From: Halorubrum coriense DSM 10284
Lineage (GTDB): Archaea > Halobacteriota > Halobacteria > Halobacteriales > Haloferacaceae
NCBI RefSeq assembly: GCF_000337035.1
Contig: NZ_AOJL01000060.1
Location: 238,415-285,935, forward strand
Reading direction: 5' to 3'
DNA: 47,521 nt
Below, piece after piece: positions 25,859-35,021 of this stretch. Position numbers and translations under genes: made by a program. Numbering within the stretch: position 1 is the first letter of the stretch; every line of letters begins with the position of its first letter. The notes below the pieces were generated by a model. It had not been told where the DNA came from, did not search any database, and worked only from the letters and a program-made list of their open reading frames with translations.

Positions 25859-27016
25859 TCACGCTTCTTCCGTCTCCTCCGCGTCTCGCTCGTCCCGCCA
25901 GTCCGTCACCTCGTCGGCGGCCGCCACCCGCGTCTCGTAGTACGAGAGCGGGTCGGCCGCGACCTGCATGTGGTCGTCCTCGTTGTGGCAGATCCCGTAG
26001 TTCGCGAGCGTCTCGCAGGTCGGCGGCGGGTACTGTGTGCCCCGGTCGTCGGTCAGGAACTCGGTCTGGTAGCGGATCCCCTCGGCGTCGAGGCTCGTGT
26101 CCGCGCAGAACGCGACCACCTCGTCGGGCGTCATCCCGATGCCGACGAGGAACGCCATCAGCGCGAACGACTCGGCCGCGGAGAGCGTCACGTCGCGCTC
26201 GGCCTTCTCGATCAGGTTGGTCATACACGGCGGGAACAGCGCGGGCGCGACGACGTCCGGCGGCTCGGTGTACGTCCGCTCGGAGAGCAGCCGCCGGAGG
26301 TCGGCCACGCGCGGTTCGAGCGCCTCGGCGAGCGGCTCCCCGAGGTCCTCGAAGGGGAGCCCCTCGGCGACCCGCTCCTCGACGGCGGCCTCCAGCGCCG
26401 CGAGCAGTTCGTCGCGGGAGACGCGCACCGCGCCGTCGGCGAGCGCGCGGTTGACGAGCCGCCACGAGTCCCCCCACTCGGGGGAGGTGAGCCGGAGGTA
26501 CGGCCCGACGTCGATCCGGTAGCCGTCGGGGTCGCGACCGGTCCCGCCCGCGCCGCCGGCGACGCCGCCGCGAGCGCCCGCCGGCGCGGTCGCGTCCGGA
26601 CGCACGGCGTCGGCGAGGTCGAACTCGGCGAGCAGGTCGTCGAGCGCGACCGTCGCCGACGACACCGACCGCAGGTCGTCGTCGGCCTCCAGATCGCGGC
26701 GGACCCGCTCCATGGCGGTCGCCGCCTCCGCCGCGGCGTACTTCTCGATGGCGGGGCCGGAGTCGAGCAGCGAGACGAGGATCCGCGCGATGGGGTACGA
26801 GAGCAGCTCCGCCTGCGCGTCGGACGACGACTCGCCGGGGAACGCGCCGCTCTCGGAGGCGACCGTGCCTTCGAGTAGCGCGCGCTCGACGCGCTCGCGG
26901 GCGCGCTCGACGGCGGGGGCGTCGGCCGCGACGAGGTCGGGCAGCGACACCCCGGCCGACGCGACCGCCTCGCGGGCGCTCGCGAAGAACGGGTACTTAG
27001 CGTCGAGCGCGTCCAT
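25859..27016 (-). CDS. priL: DNA primase large subunit PriL
   Basis: The protein has 385 residues. It is the iron-sulfur subunit that pairs with PriS to make replication primers. Four cysteines at 264 (FPPCM), 304 (FCAD), 334 (PTCETL) and 343 (GICHN) match the 4Fe-4S ligands of the family. The helical N-terminal domain contains KYPFFASAREAV and the central part WGDSWRLVNRALADG. A Gly/Ala-rich insert lies near 140-165. priS is not in the window. Confidence 0.93.
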   Translation of the reverse strand: MDALDAKYPFFASAREAVASAGVSLPDLVAADAPAVERARERVERALLEGTVASESGAFPGESSSDAQAELLSYPIARILVSLLDSGPAIEKYAAAEAATAMERVRRDLEADDDLRSVSSATVALDDLLAEFDLADAVRPDATAPAGARGGVAGGAGGTGRDPDGYRIDVGPYLRLTSPEWGDSWRLVNRALADGAVRVSRDELLAALEAAVEERVAEGLPFEDLGEPLAEALEPRVADLRRLLSERTYTEPPDVVAPALFPPCMTNLIEKAERDVTLSAAESFALMAFLVGIGMTPDEVVAFCADTSLDAEGIRYQTEFLTDDRGTQYPPPTCETLANYGICHNEDDHMQVAADPLSYYETRVAAADEVTDWRDERDAEETEEA

Positions 27017-27128
27017 GTCGGCCCGAGGTAGTGAGGGCCGGCGAATAAGCGGTGCGGTCCGCGGTCGGTCCGGTCGGGATCGGACGAGGCGGGTCGGAGC
27101 CGCGGCGGAGACGAGGCGAGGCCGCGAG

Positions 27129-27779
27129 CTACTCCTCGGGCTCCTCGACGGCCGCGCCCGGCGCGTTCGACTTGACGCTGCGGAGCCCCTGTTTCGCCTT
27201 CTGTTTGGAGGCGTACCCCTGCCCGCCGTCCGCGATGACGTTTCCGTTGTCGTGGCGGAGCCGCCAGCGGTACTCGTCCGCCTTGTCGCGGAACAGTTCG
27301 AACGTCGCGTCGCTACCCCCCTCGTCGGGCGCTTCCTCGTCGCGCGAGACGTCGATCACGTGCGCGCCCGGCGCGTTCCGCTGGACGCTCTCGATCCCCG
27401 AGCGGGCGTCGCGCTTGTCGGCGTACCCCTCGCCGCCGTCGGCGATGACGTTTCCGTTGTCGTGGCGGAGCCGCCAGCGGTACTGGTCGGCGCTGTCGGC
27501 GTACAGCTCGAACGTCCCCTTGCTCGCGGCCGCCTCGACGTCGATCTCGGCCTCCTCGTCGGGCCACTCCATCTCGACTTCGAGGTGGACCGTCCCGTCT
27601 ACGCGTTCGAGTTCGACCTCGACGTCGCCGGTCCCGGCCGCGTCGACGGTCACCGTTCCCTCGTCGTCGACCGGGACCGGTTCGCCGCGTCCCAGCGCCC
27701 GAGCGATCCGCCGGAGGTAGGTCGCCAGTCCCTGTCGGCTCCGCGACCGCGTCGACTCGTGGATGGTCTTCTCTGACAT
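27129..27779 (-). CDS. Amphi-Trp domain protein with two DUF1508 repeats
   Basis: The protein has 216 residues. The first 80 resemble the amphi-Trp domain (RQGLATYLRRIARALGRGEP ... LEVEMEWPDEE). Two DUF1508/YegP repeats follow at about 100-150 and 163-213, each of the form TFELY.D......RWRLRHDNGNVIADGGEGYA and each ending NAPGA. Small relatives include the haloarchaeal HVO_2922 type. The fold forms dimers through swapped strands; the ligand is unknown. A five-repeat relative lies at 42228. GCTTTTGTTT about 28 bases upstream may be the TATA box. Confidence 0.8.
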   Translation of the reverse strand: MSEKTIHESTRSRSRQGLATYLRRIARALGRGEPVPVDDEGTVTVDAAGTGDVEVELERVDGTVHLEVEMEWPDEEAEIDVEAAASKGTFELYADSADQYRWRLRHDNGNVIADGGEGYADKRDARSGIESVQRNAPGAHVIDVSRDEEAPDEGGSDATFELFRDKADEYRWRLRHDNGNVIADGGQGYASKQKAKQGLRSVKSNAPGAAVEEPEE

Positions 27780-27847
27780 ACAGGGATCCGTCACCACCGC
27801 GAAACAAAAGCGTGTGCCCGAACCGCGAGCGCGACGGGGGGCTGTCG

Positions 27848-28528
27848 CTAGGTCTCGGCGTCCGGCGTTTCCGAGGCCGACGACGACGCCGAGACGGCCG
27901 ACCGCTCCGCGACGATCGTCTCGCCCGCGCGGACGCTGTCGCCCTCGGTGACGAGCAGTTCCTCGCGGGTCACGTCCGCGGGCAACACCACGTCCGCGCG
28001 CGAGCCGAACGAGACGTGGCCGACGCGGTCGCCGCGCTCGACCCGGTCGCCCGCCTCGACCGACGGGTGGATCCGGCGGGCGAACCAGCCGGCGATGACG
28101 AGCAGTTCGTAGTCGCCGAAGTCGATCGCGACCTGCTCGTTGCGGTCCGACTCCTTGTCGAACGCGGGGCGGTTCGCGCCGGGGCGGTGGCGGACCTCGC
28201 GGACCTCGCCCGCGAGCGGCGCGCGGTTGACGTGGACGTCGGTGACGTTCATGAACACGCCGACGCGCAGCCGCGACCCCTCCTCGCGCACGACGGAGAC
28301 GGTACCGTCGGCCGGGGCGACGACCGTCTCCGCGACGTCGGGCGGCTCGCGCTCCGGGTCGCGGTGGAACCAGAGGGTGCCGACGGCGAGCGCGACGAGG
28401 GCGACGCCGACCGGGGGGAGGAACGGCAGCGCGACGGCCCCCGCGAGCGCCGGGACGAGCGCCAGGTCCCACGCGGCGTCGACCACCGGGAACGGGAGGA
28501 GCCGCGAGAGCGGCGGCGCTCGGCTCAC
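27848..28528 (-). CDS. pssD: Protein-sorting-linked archaetidylserine decarboxylase
   Basis: The protein has 226 residues. It would convert archaetidylserine to archaetidylethanolamine; in Haloferax the PssA/PssD pair is needed for archaeosortase-linked lipid anchoring. Two hydrophobic segments lie at about 15-53. Family motifs are VVAPADGTVSVV, the FMNVTDVHVNRAPLAGEV stretch and the self-cleavage site FGSR at G175-S176, which would create the pyruvoyl group. The start is GTG at 28528, overlapping the stop of the RFC gene by 4 bases (GTGA). A longer frame through the neighbours is a shadow. Confidence 0.85.
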   Translation of the reverse strand: MSRAPPLSRLLPFPVVDAAWDLALVPALAGAVALPFLPPVGVALVALAVGTLWFHRDPEREPPDVAETVVAPADGTVSVVREEGSRLRVGVFMNVTDVHVNRAPLAGEVREVRHRPGANRPAFDKESDRNEQVAIDFGDYELLVIAGWFARRIHPSVEAGDRVERGDRVGHVSFGSRADVVLPADVTREELLVTEGDSVRAGETIVAERSAVSASSSASETPDAET

Positions 28529-29574
28529 GGGGCCACCTCGGCGTCCCGAAGCTCGGGCGAGAGTCCGGTCCGCCCGGCCGCCCACGCCGCGAGCAGGTGG
28601 ACGAGGTGGGTCGCGTCGTCGAGCCCGTCCGAGAGGTCGAGGTCGGCCTCGCCCGCGAGCGCGTGGAGCCGCGCGAGGTCGTCGCCGCCGTACTCGGAGC
28701 CGGCGCGGGCGACGCGGAGCGTCTCGCGGAGCAGCTCCTGCCCGTCGTACCCCTCGTCGAGGAGGTCGTCGAGCGTCGAGCGCGCGTCCTTCAGGTCGCC
28801 GCCGCGGGCGGCGGCGAGCGCCTCGCGGAGCGCGTCGTCGTCGCCGACGTCGCCGAGCGTCTCGTAGGCGGTCGACATGGTGACTTCCTCGCCCTCCACG
28901 GCGGTCGCCTGCGCCGAGAGGATCGCCTCGCGGAGGTCGCCGCCGGCCGCGCTGGCGACGAACTCCAGCCCGTCGCCGTCGTACTCGACGCCCTCGCGGT
29001 CGCAGATCGTCTCGAGGACGTCGATCGTCTCGTCGGTCGTGGGGGAGCGCACGCGGACGGGGAAACAGCGCGACCGGATCGGAGCGATGAGCTTCGAGGG
29101 CTGGCGGGTCGCGATCACGAACTGCGTGGTCCGGTGGTGCTTCTCCATCACGCGGCGCAGCGCCTGCTGGAAGTCCTCGCGGATCGCCTCCGCGTTGTCC
29201 AACAGGACCGTCTTGTACTCGCCGGACATCGGCGCGTACGACGCGGACTCCTTCAGCACGCGGTTTATCATGTCCCGTTTCGCCATCCGGCTCCGCCCTT
29301 CGAGGAACCCCTCGAAGCGCGGGTCGGTGCGGATCTCCTTTTTCGTCCGGCCGAAGAAGTCGGCGACGTTGATCTCGATCAGGTCGGCGTCCGGGTCGGC
29401 GTGCGACGCGTCGGCGAGCGCCCGCGCCGCCGCCGTCTTCCCGACCCCCGGCGGCCCCTGAACGACGAGGTTCATCGGCTCGTCGACGGCCCGGCGCAGG
29501 CGATCGCGGGCCTCGTCCTGCCGGATCTCGTCGAGATCGGGCGCGTGCGTGTCTATCCAGAGCGGCCCCTGCAT
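28525..29574 (-). CDS. rfcC: Replication factor C small subunit (RfcC-type)
   Basis: The protein has 349 residues and is an AAA+ clamp-loader subunit. Walker A is GPPGVGKTA (40-48); sensor 1 is FVIATRQPSKL; the SRC motif with the arginine finger is IRSRCFPV. The Walker B segment reads VLLDNAEAIREDFQQALRRV, that is, DNAE where most RFC small subunits have DEAD. This points to the second small-subunit type of haloarchaea rather than the main RfcA. The C-terminal helical collar (about 240-340) is present. It is coupled to pssD by a 4-base overlap. Confidence 0.85.
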   Translation of the reverse strand: MQGPLWIDTHAPDLDEIRQDEARDRLRRAVDEPMNLVVQGPPGVGKTAAARALADASHADPDADLIEINVADFFGRTKKEIRTDPRFEGFLEGRSRMAKRDMINRVLKESASYAPMSGEYKTVLLDNAEAIREDFQQALRRVMEKHHRTTQFVIATRQPSKLIAPIRSRCFPVRVRSPTTDETIDVLETICDREGVEYDGDGLEFVASAAGGDLREAILSAQATAVEGEEVTMSTAYETLGDVGDDDALREALAAARGGDLKDARSTLDDLLDEGYDGQELLRETLRVARAGSEYGGDDLARLHALAGEADLDLSDGLDDATHLVHLLAAWAAGRTGLSPELRDAEVAP

Positions 29575-29634
29575 TACCGACGACTCGGGGCCGCGCGCTC
29601 AAGAATCGGTCGGTCGCGGCGGCGGTCCGAACCC

Positions 29635-30303
29635 CTATCGTCGCCTCGCGCGCTCGACGGCGCGGCCCCAGAGGTACGCGGCCACGAGGAGGCCGTAGGC
29701 GAGGACGAACGTCCCGAACAGCGGCCCGGCGCGCGAGACGGTGAACAGCGCGCCGGCGAGGCCGACGGTGACGACGAGGGCGGTGAAGCCGAGCGTCCAC
29801 CCGAAGAAGTAGGCCGCGTGCCCGGCGACCGGGCGGAGGGCGTCCGGGGAGAACGCCCGGCGGAGCGACCCCTCGCGCCCGTACACGGTCAACGCGATCG
29901 GGGCGAGGTACGTCCCGAGGATCCCGAGGAAGAGGACGGCCGTCGAGCCAGCGAGGATGCGACCGACCGGCGCGTTCGCGCCGGGCTCCAGCGAGACGAC
30001 CCCGTAGAGCGTCACGAGGAGGGCGGCGAACGGGACGCCGAGGAACGCCAGAGAGACGACCGCTCCCCCGACCGAGCGGCGGACGAGCGTCCGCGGCGCG
30101 GAGAGGAACGGCGGGATCGACTCGCCGCGCTCGCTGGCGGCCAGCACGCGGACGAGGTACCCGACGACCGGCACCGCCGGGAGCACGGGGACGACGACCG
30201 ACAGCGCGAACAGCAGCCAGACGGCGAGCAGCGGCCGCTCCGCGGCGTCGCCGGCGATCGGGTACGTGACGGCGGCGGTCGAGGGACGCATGGGTACGCT
30301 CAT
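29635..30303 (-). CDS. DUF4013 membrane protein
   Basis: The protein has 222 residues and about six hydrophobic segments. The pattern of an N-terminal Tyr-Pro (VTYPIAGDAAERPLLAVWLL), a GYLVRVLAASERGESIPPFL loop and repeated membrane pairs matches the DUF4013 family, whose function is unknown. ATGs at 30303 and 30291 both fit. The first is preferred because CATACTACGG lies upstream, but this is uncertain. The gene diverges from the sugar importer. Confidence 0.68.
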   Translation of the reverse strand: MSVPMRPSTAAVTYPIAGDAAERPLLAVWLLFALSVVVPVLPAVPVVGYLVRVLAASERGESIPPFLSAPRTLVRRSVGGAVVSLAFLGVPFAALLVTLYGVVSLEPGANAPVGRILAGSTAVLFLGILGTYLAPIALTVYGREGSLRRAFSPDALRPVAGHAAYFFGWTLGFTALVVTVGLAGALFTVSRAGPLFGTFVLAYGLLVAAYLWGRAVERARRR

Positions 30304-30398
30304 CTCCCGAACCGTAGTATGCTCGTCGGTCCGTCGTCGGACGGATGAAAAACGGGACACGGCGATACGACCGCTGACACTCGTTAAAAGTGTACTTC

Positions 30399-30431
30399 AG
30401 AAATTGTTCTAAAAGAATGAGTAAGTATATA
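30399..30431 (+). promoter_or_regulatory. Sugar importer promoter with inverted-repeat operator candidate
   Basis: TATATA at 30426-30431 lies about 35 bases before the ATG, so the leader is only about 10 bases. Just upstream, AGAA-N4-TTCT-N3-AGAA (30399-30417) offers two overlapping inverted repeats. The position directly upstream of TATA is one used by archaeal activators. The binding protein is not known. Confidence 0.5.
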
Positions 30432-30463
30432 TGCCAAAGATCCATTGTACATCGTGAAGTACC

Positions 30464-31768
30464 ATGACAGATCAAGACAAGCGGTTGTCGCGGCGACACT
30501 TCGTCGGAGCGACGGGGGCAGCGACGCTCGCAGGGCTCGCTGGCTGTTCCGGCGGCGGCGACGGCAGCGACGGGAGTGACGGCGGCGACGGCGGCGGAAA
30601 CACGCTGGAGGTCCTCCACGCGTGGACCGGCGGCGACGGCGCTCGCGCGGCGGAGGCGCTCGTCTCCGCCTTCGACGAGGAGTATCCGGACGTCGACCAC
30701 GAGTTCAACCCGATCGGCGGCGGCGGGAACCAGAACCTCGACGCGGTCGTCGCGAACCGGCTTCAGAACAGCGACCCGCCGAGCTCCTTCGCCAACTGGC
30801 CCGGCCCGAACCTCCAGCGGTACGAGGGCGTGCTGGGCGAGGTCGGCGACGTCTGGGAGTCCGAGGGCTTCGAGGACGTGATGGTGGAGGAGGCGGTCGA
30901 CCTCCACCAGTACGACGGCGCGTACCGGGGCGTTCCGCTCGGTTCGCACCGGCTGAACTGCCTGTTCTACAACACGTCGGTCGTCGAGGAGGCGGGGGTC
31001 GACCCCGACTCGCTGACGAGCGTCTCGGCGCTGATCGACGCGCTGGAGACGGTCCAGAGCGAGACCGACGCGATTCCGATGACCCACGGCGCGAGCGGCA
31101 CCTGGACGACGACCCAGCTGTTCGCCTCGACGATGCTCGGTCAAGAGGGGTACGACGCGTACATGAGCTTCATCGACGGGAGCCCGGACGAGGCCGCCGT
31201 CCGCGCGACCTTCGAGTCGCTCGCCGAGATCCTCGGGAACTACATCAACGACGACGCGTCCTCGATCGGACTCACCGAGTCCAACCAGAACATCATCGAG
31301 GGGAACGCGGCGTTCATCCATCAGGGGAACTGGGCGGCCGGTGCCTACCGGAACGCCGAGGACTTCGCCTACGACGAGGACTGGGGCTTCAAGACGTACC
31401 CCGGCTCGGAGGGCATGTACATGCTCCACTTCGACTCGTTCCTCTACCCGTCGGACAACCCGAGTCCGGACGCGACGGAGCAGTTCATGGCCTTCGTCGG
31501 GAGCGAGGCGGCGCAGGTCGCGTTCAACCAGTATAAGGGCTCGATCCCGACGCGCACCGACGTGGACATGAGCCAGTTCGGCCCGTACCTCCAAGAGACG
31601 CAGGAGGACTTCGCCAGCGCCGACGAGCGGCCGCCGAACCTCCAGCACGGGCTGGGCGTCCCCTCGGAGACCATGACGACACTGAACGACGTGATCTCCA
31701 GCGAATTCTCCGGACCGTACAACGTCGACGCCGCCACGGAAGGCTTCGTCGACGCGGTCTCTAACTGA
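30464..31768 (+). CDS. Sugar ABC transporter substrate-binding lipoprotein
   Basis: The protein has 434 residues. The signal is Tat-type and lipid-anchored: RLSRRHFVG with R10-R11, then LAGLAGC with the modified C28, followed by a Gly/Asp linker. The mature part is a CUT1-like binding protein (TLEVLHAWTGGDGARAAEAL ... FNPIGGGGNQNLDAVVANRL ... GNAAFIHQGNWAAGAYRN). The layout resembles haloarchaeal glucose-binding proteins of the Tsg type, but the sugar is not proven. It is the first gene of a four-gene importer. Confidence 0.87.
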   Translation: MTDQDKRLSRRHFVGATGAATLAGLAGCSGGGDGSDGSDGGDGGGNTLEVLHAWTGGDGARAAEALVSAFDEEYPDVDHEFNPIGGGGNQNLDAVVANRLQNSDPPSSFANWPGPNLQRYEGVLGEVGDVWESEGFEDVMVEEAVDLHQYDGAYRGVPLGSHRLNCLFYNTSVVEEAGVDPDSLTSVSALIDALETVQSETDAIPMTHGASGTWTTTQLFASTMLGQEGYDAYMSFIDGSPDEAAVRATFESLAEILGNYINDDASSIGLTESNQNIIEGNAAFIHQGNWAAGAYRNAEDFAYDEDWGFKTYPGSEGMYMLHFDSFLYPSDNPSPDATEQFMAFVGSEAAQVAFNQYKGSIPTRTDVDMSQFGPYLQETQEDFASADERPPNLQHGLGVPSETMTTLNDVISSEFSGPYNVDAATEGFVDAVSN

Positions 31769-31821
31769 CTCCGGTCCACGATGCGACCGGATTTTAGCGG
31801 TTTCGGCGCACGAAGAACCAT

Positions 31822-32808
31822 ATGACACGAAACACAGACACCGGCGACGACAGTGGCGACGCGGTCGCGGACGGCGGCGTCGCCGAGGGCGGGCAGCGCT
31901 CCGGGTTCAGTCCGATAGCCGCGCTGAACGAGCGGTTCGGCAGCGACTTCGTTGAGTCGTCGCAGTTCTGGCTGCCGCCGTTCCTCCTGGTCGGGCTGTT
32001 CGTCTACGGAGCGATCATCTGGAACCTCCTGATATCGCTGACGGACTTCCGCGGATTCGGCACGCCGGACTACGGCGACCTCGACCTCCAGATGTACAGC
32101 CGCGCGTTGGCGGACAGCGGGTTCATCGACGCCGCGATCAACACCTTCATCCTGCTCGTCGGGTTCACCCTCGTGACGCTGGCGCTCGGTCTCGGGTTGG
32201 CGATCCTGATCGACCGCAACATCCGGTTCGAGAACACGTTCCGGACGATCTACCTGCTGCCGATGAGCCTCTCGTTCGTCGTCACCGCCCAGTTCTGGGC
32301 GTGGATGTTCAACTTCAACAACGGGGTCATCAACATCGTGATCACGTCGCTCGGCCTCGGCCGAGTCGACTGGATCGGGAACCCGGACATCGTCCTCTGG
32401 GCGGTCATGTTCGCGCTGATGTGGCAGTTCGCCGGGTACGCGATGGTCGTGTTCCTCGCGGGCCTGCGAGCGATCCCGAACGAGCACTACGAGGCGGCGA
32501 AGGTGGACGGGGCCTCGACGGTCAGGATGTACTGGCGCGTGATCATCCCCCAGCTGAAGGGGTCGACGATCAGCGCCTCGGTCGTCCTGATGGTGTTCGC
32601 GCTGAAGGCGTTCGACTTCCTGTACTCGCTCGTCGGCGGCTACCGACCGCCGAACGGGGCAGACATCCTCGCGACGAAGATGGTCCGCGAGGCGTACGCG
32701 AACCTGAACTGGGCGTACGCGTCGGCGGTCGCCATCACTCTGTTCCTCATGACGCTCGGGATCGTCGGTCCGTACCTCTACTACCAGTACAATCGAGGGA
32801 ACCTATGA
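31822..32808 (+). CDS. Sugar ABC transporter permease (MalF-like)
   Basis: The protein has 328 residues and six membrane segments after a charged N-terminal extension of about 45 residues. The EAA loop that docks on the ATPase is at about 220-245 (EHYEAAKVDGASTVRMYWRV followed by IIPQL). It starts 53 bases after the binding-protein gene and overlaps the next permease by 4 bases. Together with that protein it forms the membrane channel. Confidence 0.9.
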   Translation: MTRNTDTGDDSGDAVADGGVAEGGQRSGFSPIAALNERFGSDFVESSQFWLPPFLLVGLFVYGAIIWNLLISLTDFRGFGTPDYGDLDLQMYSRALADSGFIDAAINTFILLVGFTLVTLALGLGLAILIDRNIRFENTFRTIYLLPMSLSFVVTAQFWAWMFNFNNGVINIVITSLGLGRVDWIGNPDIVLWAVMFALMWQFAGYAMVVFLAGLRAIPNEHYEAAKVDGASTVRMYWRVIIPQLKGSTISASVVLMVFALKAFDFLYSLVGGYRPPNGADILATKMVREAYANLNWAYASAVAITLFLMTLGIVGPYLYYQYNRGNL

Positions 32809-33749
32809 GCAACGACGCACGAACCGACGGCGGTACGGTAACGGAAGCGGACCCCGGAGCGTCCGCGGGACTGCTCGCGGGCATCGACGGGTACCGGGTG
32901 CTCCTGTACCTCGGGCTGCTCGGGATGTTGACGTTCTTCCTGATTCCGATCGAGTCGGGGCTCGTCACCTCGTTCAAGAACCCAAGCGGGGTCTCCGGGT
33001 CGCTCCCCTTCGCGCCGCCCACGGGCGGCACGTTCACCTTCGAGAAGTGGCGGGCCGCGTTCGACGCGCTCGGGCGGGGACTCATCAACAGCGCGCTGTA
33101 CGCGATCCCCGCGACCGTCATCTCGGCGCTCCTCGGGAGCTTCGCCGCCTACGGGATCACGCAGTCGGACTGGAAACAGAAGTACAAGGCGCCGGTCCTC
33201 GCGCTGTTCGTCGCCGGGATATTCATCCCGTATCAGGCCGTGCTCGTGCCGCTCTCGCAGTTCTGGTCGATGGTCCCGCTCCAGGAGTGGTTAGGGTTCC
33301 TGTGGGCGCTCGGGATCAACAACGACTACGCCGGCGTCGTCGAACTGGTCGTCACCCACGTGGCGTACGGCCTGCCGATCTGTACCGTCCTGTTCAGGTC
33401 GTACTACAAGAACATGAGCGAGGAGATGATCGAGGCGGCGCGGCTGGACGGCGCGTCCATCCGCCGGATCTACCGCCGCATCGTGCTCCCGCTCTCGGGA
33501 CCGATGTTCGCGGTGGTCCTGATCTATCAGTTCACGCAGATCTGGAACGACCTCCTGTTCACCCTCGTGTTGGTCCAGACGGAGTCCAGCGCGGCCGCGC
33601 CGATCGTGTTGATCCTCGCGGGACTGGGAACGTCGCTCGAAGGTCAAGACTTCGCGCTTCGCATGGCGGGCGCGTTCATCGCCGCCCTCCCGACGCTCGC
33701 GGTGTACATCGCGTTCGGCGAGGAGTTCGCCGAGGGGGTGGCGACGTGA
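32805..33749 (+). CDS. Sugar ABC transporter permease (MalG-like)
   Basis: The protein has 314 residues. Six membrane segments start at about 35, and the EAA loop reads EEMIEAARLDGASIRRIYRR. Its ATG overlaps the MalF-like stop (ATGAG), which indicates coupled translation of the two channel subunits. The 102 bases after its stop hold no clear signal before the ATPase gene. Confidence 0.9.
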   Translation: MSNDARTDGGTVTEADPGASAGLLAGIDGYRVLLYLGLLGMLTFFLIPIESGLVTSFKNPSGVSGSLPFAPPTGGTFTFEKWRAAFDALGRGLINSALYAIPATVISALLGSFAAYGITQSDWKQKYKAPVLALFVAGIFIPYQAVLVPLSQFWSMVPLQEWLGFLWALGINNDYAGVVELVVTHVAYGLPICTVLFRSYYKNMSEEMIEAARLDGASIRRIYRRIVLPLSGPMFAVVLIYQFTQIWNDLLFTLVLVQTESSAAAPIVLILAGLGTSLEGQDFALRMAGAFIAALPTLAVYIAFGEEFAEGVAT

Positions 33750-33851
33750 CCGCCATCGCTCGCCAGCAGCAATCTATGACTCGACAGCACTCACGCAGCC
33801 GACCGGACGTATCGCTCTCAAACCGCCGCACCGCATCGCGGGGGCGATAGG

Positions 33852-34970
33852 ATGGGGACGCTCGAACTCGACGGCGTGACGAAGGTGTTCCCCGACGGCG
33901 ACGGCGAGATCGTCGCCGTCGACGGCGTCGACATCGAGATGCGCGACGGCGAGTTCCTCGTCGTCGTCGGCCCCTCGGGCTGTGGCAAGTCGACGACGCT
34001 CCGGATGGTCGCGGGGCTGGAGACGATCTCCAGCGGGGAGATCCGACTGGCGGGCCAGCGGATCAACGACGTGAAACCGCAACACCGGGACATCGCGATG
34101 GTGTTCCAGTCGTACGCGCTGTACCCCCACATGACCGTGGAGGGGAACATGGCGTTCGGCTTGGAGGAGTCGACGGACCTCTCCGACGGGGAGATCGAGA
34201 CGCGCGTCGCCGACGCCGCGGAGACGATGGGCATCGCGGAGCTGTTAGACCGGAAGCCCGCCGACCTCTCCGGCGGCCAGCGACAGCGCGTGGCGCTCGG
34301 GCGGGCGATCGTCCGCGACCCCGAGGTGTTCCTCATGGACGAGCCGCTCAGCAACCTCGACGCCAAGCTCCGGTCGGAGATGCGGACGGAGCTCCAGCGC
34401 CTCCAGGACGAACTCGACGTGACGACGATGTACGTCACGCACGACCAGACCGAGGCGATGACGATGGGCGACCGGATCGCGATCCTCAACGCCGGCGAAC
34501 TCCAGCAGGTCGCGACGCCGCTGGAGTGTTACCACGAGCCGGCGAACCGGTTCGTCGCCGGGTTCATCGGCGACCCGTCGATGAACTTCTTCCCCGTCGA
34601 GCGGGACGGCGAGACCCTCGTCGGCGACGTGTTCGACTACTCGCTCTCGGCGTCGACGCTCGACGACGTGGGCGACGTGACGGACCTCACCCTCGGGATC
34701 CGTCCGGAGGACATCGCGCTGGCCGGCGACTCGACCGGCGACCACACCTTCTCGACGGTCGTCGAGGTCGTCGAGCCGATGGGCGACGAGAACACCGTCT
34801 ACCTCCGGTTCGCGGACGCGCCAGAGGGCGAGACGTTCATCGCCACCGTCGGCGGTCTCCAGCAGGTCTCGGCCGGCGACGAGATCACCGTCGAGATCCC
34901 CGAAGAGACGGTCCACCTCTTCGACGGGACCTCCGGAGAAGCGGTACACAACCGCGAGATCGACGAGTAG
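33852..34970 (+). CDS. Sugar ABC transporter ATP-binding protein (UgpC/MsmX-like)
   Basis: The protein has 372 residues. Walker A is GPSGCGKST (40-48), the signature LSGGQ is at 139-143 and Walker B ends D163-E164 (VFLMDEPLSNLDAKL). The C-terminal 130 residues are the TOBE/MalK-like regulatory domain (MNFFPVERDGETLVGDVF ... LTLGIRPEDIALAGD). It would power the importer encoded just upstream. Confidence 0.92.
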   Translation: MGTLELDGVTKVFPDGDGEIVAVDGVDIEMRDGEFLVVVGPSGCGKSTTLRMVAGLETISSGEIRLAGQRINDVKPQHRDIAMVFQSYALYPHMTVEGNMAFGLEESTDLSDGEIETRVADAAETMGIAELLDRKPADLSGGQRQRVALGRAIVRDPEVFLMDEPLSNLDAKLRSEMRTELQRLQDELDVTTMYVTHDQTEAMTMGDRIAILNAGELQQVATPLECYHEPANRFVAGFIGDPSMNFFPVERDGETLVGDVFDYSLSASTLDDVGDVTDLTLGIRPEDIALAGDSTGDHTFSTVVEVVEPMGDENTVYLRFADAPEGETFIATVGGLQQVSAGDEITVEIPEETVHLFDGTSGEAVHNREIDE

Positions 34971-35021
34971 CGCGCCGGGACCGCGCTTCGATCGAACGGG
35001 CGGGAGGCGGCGGCCTCGTTT

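Noticed and set aside
30391-30423. TACT...GAGTA halves resembling a TrmB site before the sugar importer
   Set aside because: The halves are 22 bases apart instead of the 7-8 described for the Halobacterium TrmB motif.
27848-31828. A 1326-codon minus-strand frame
   Set aside because: Only its end (from GTG 28528) is a real decarboxylase. The rest is antisense or out of frame with the RFC and sugar-binding genes.
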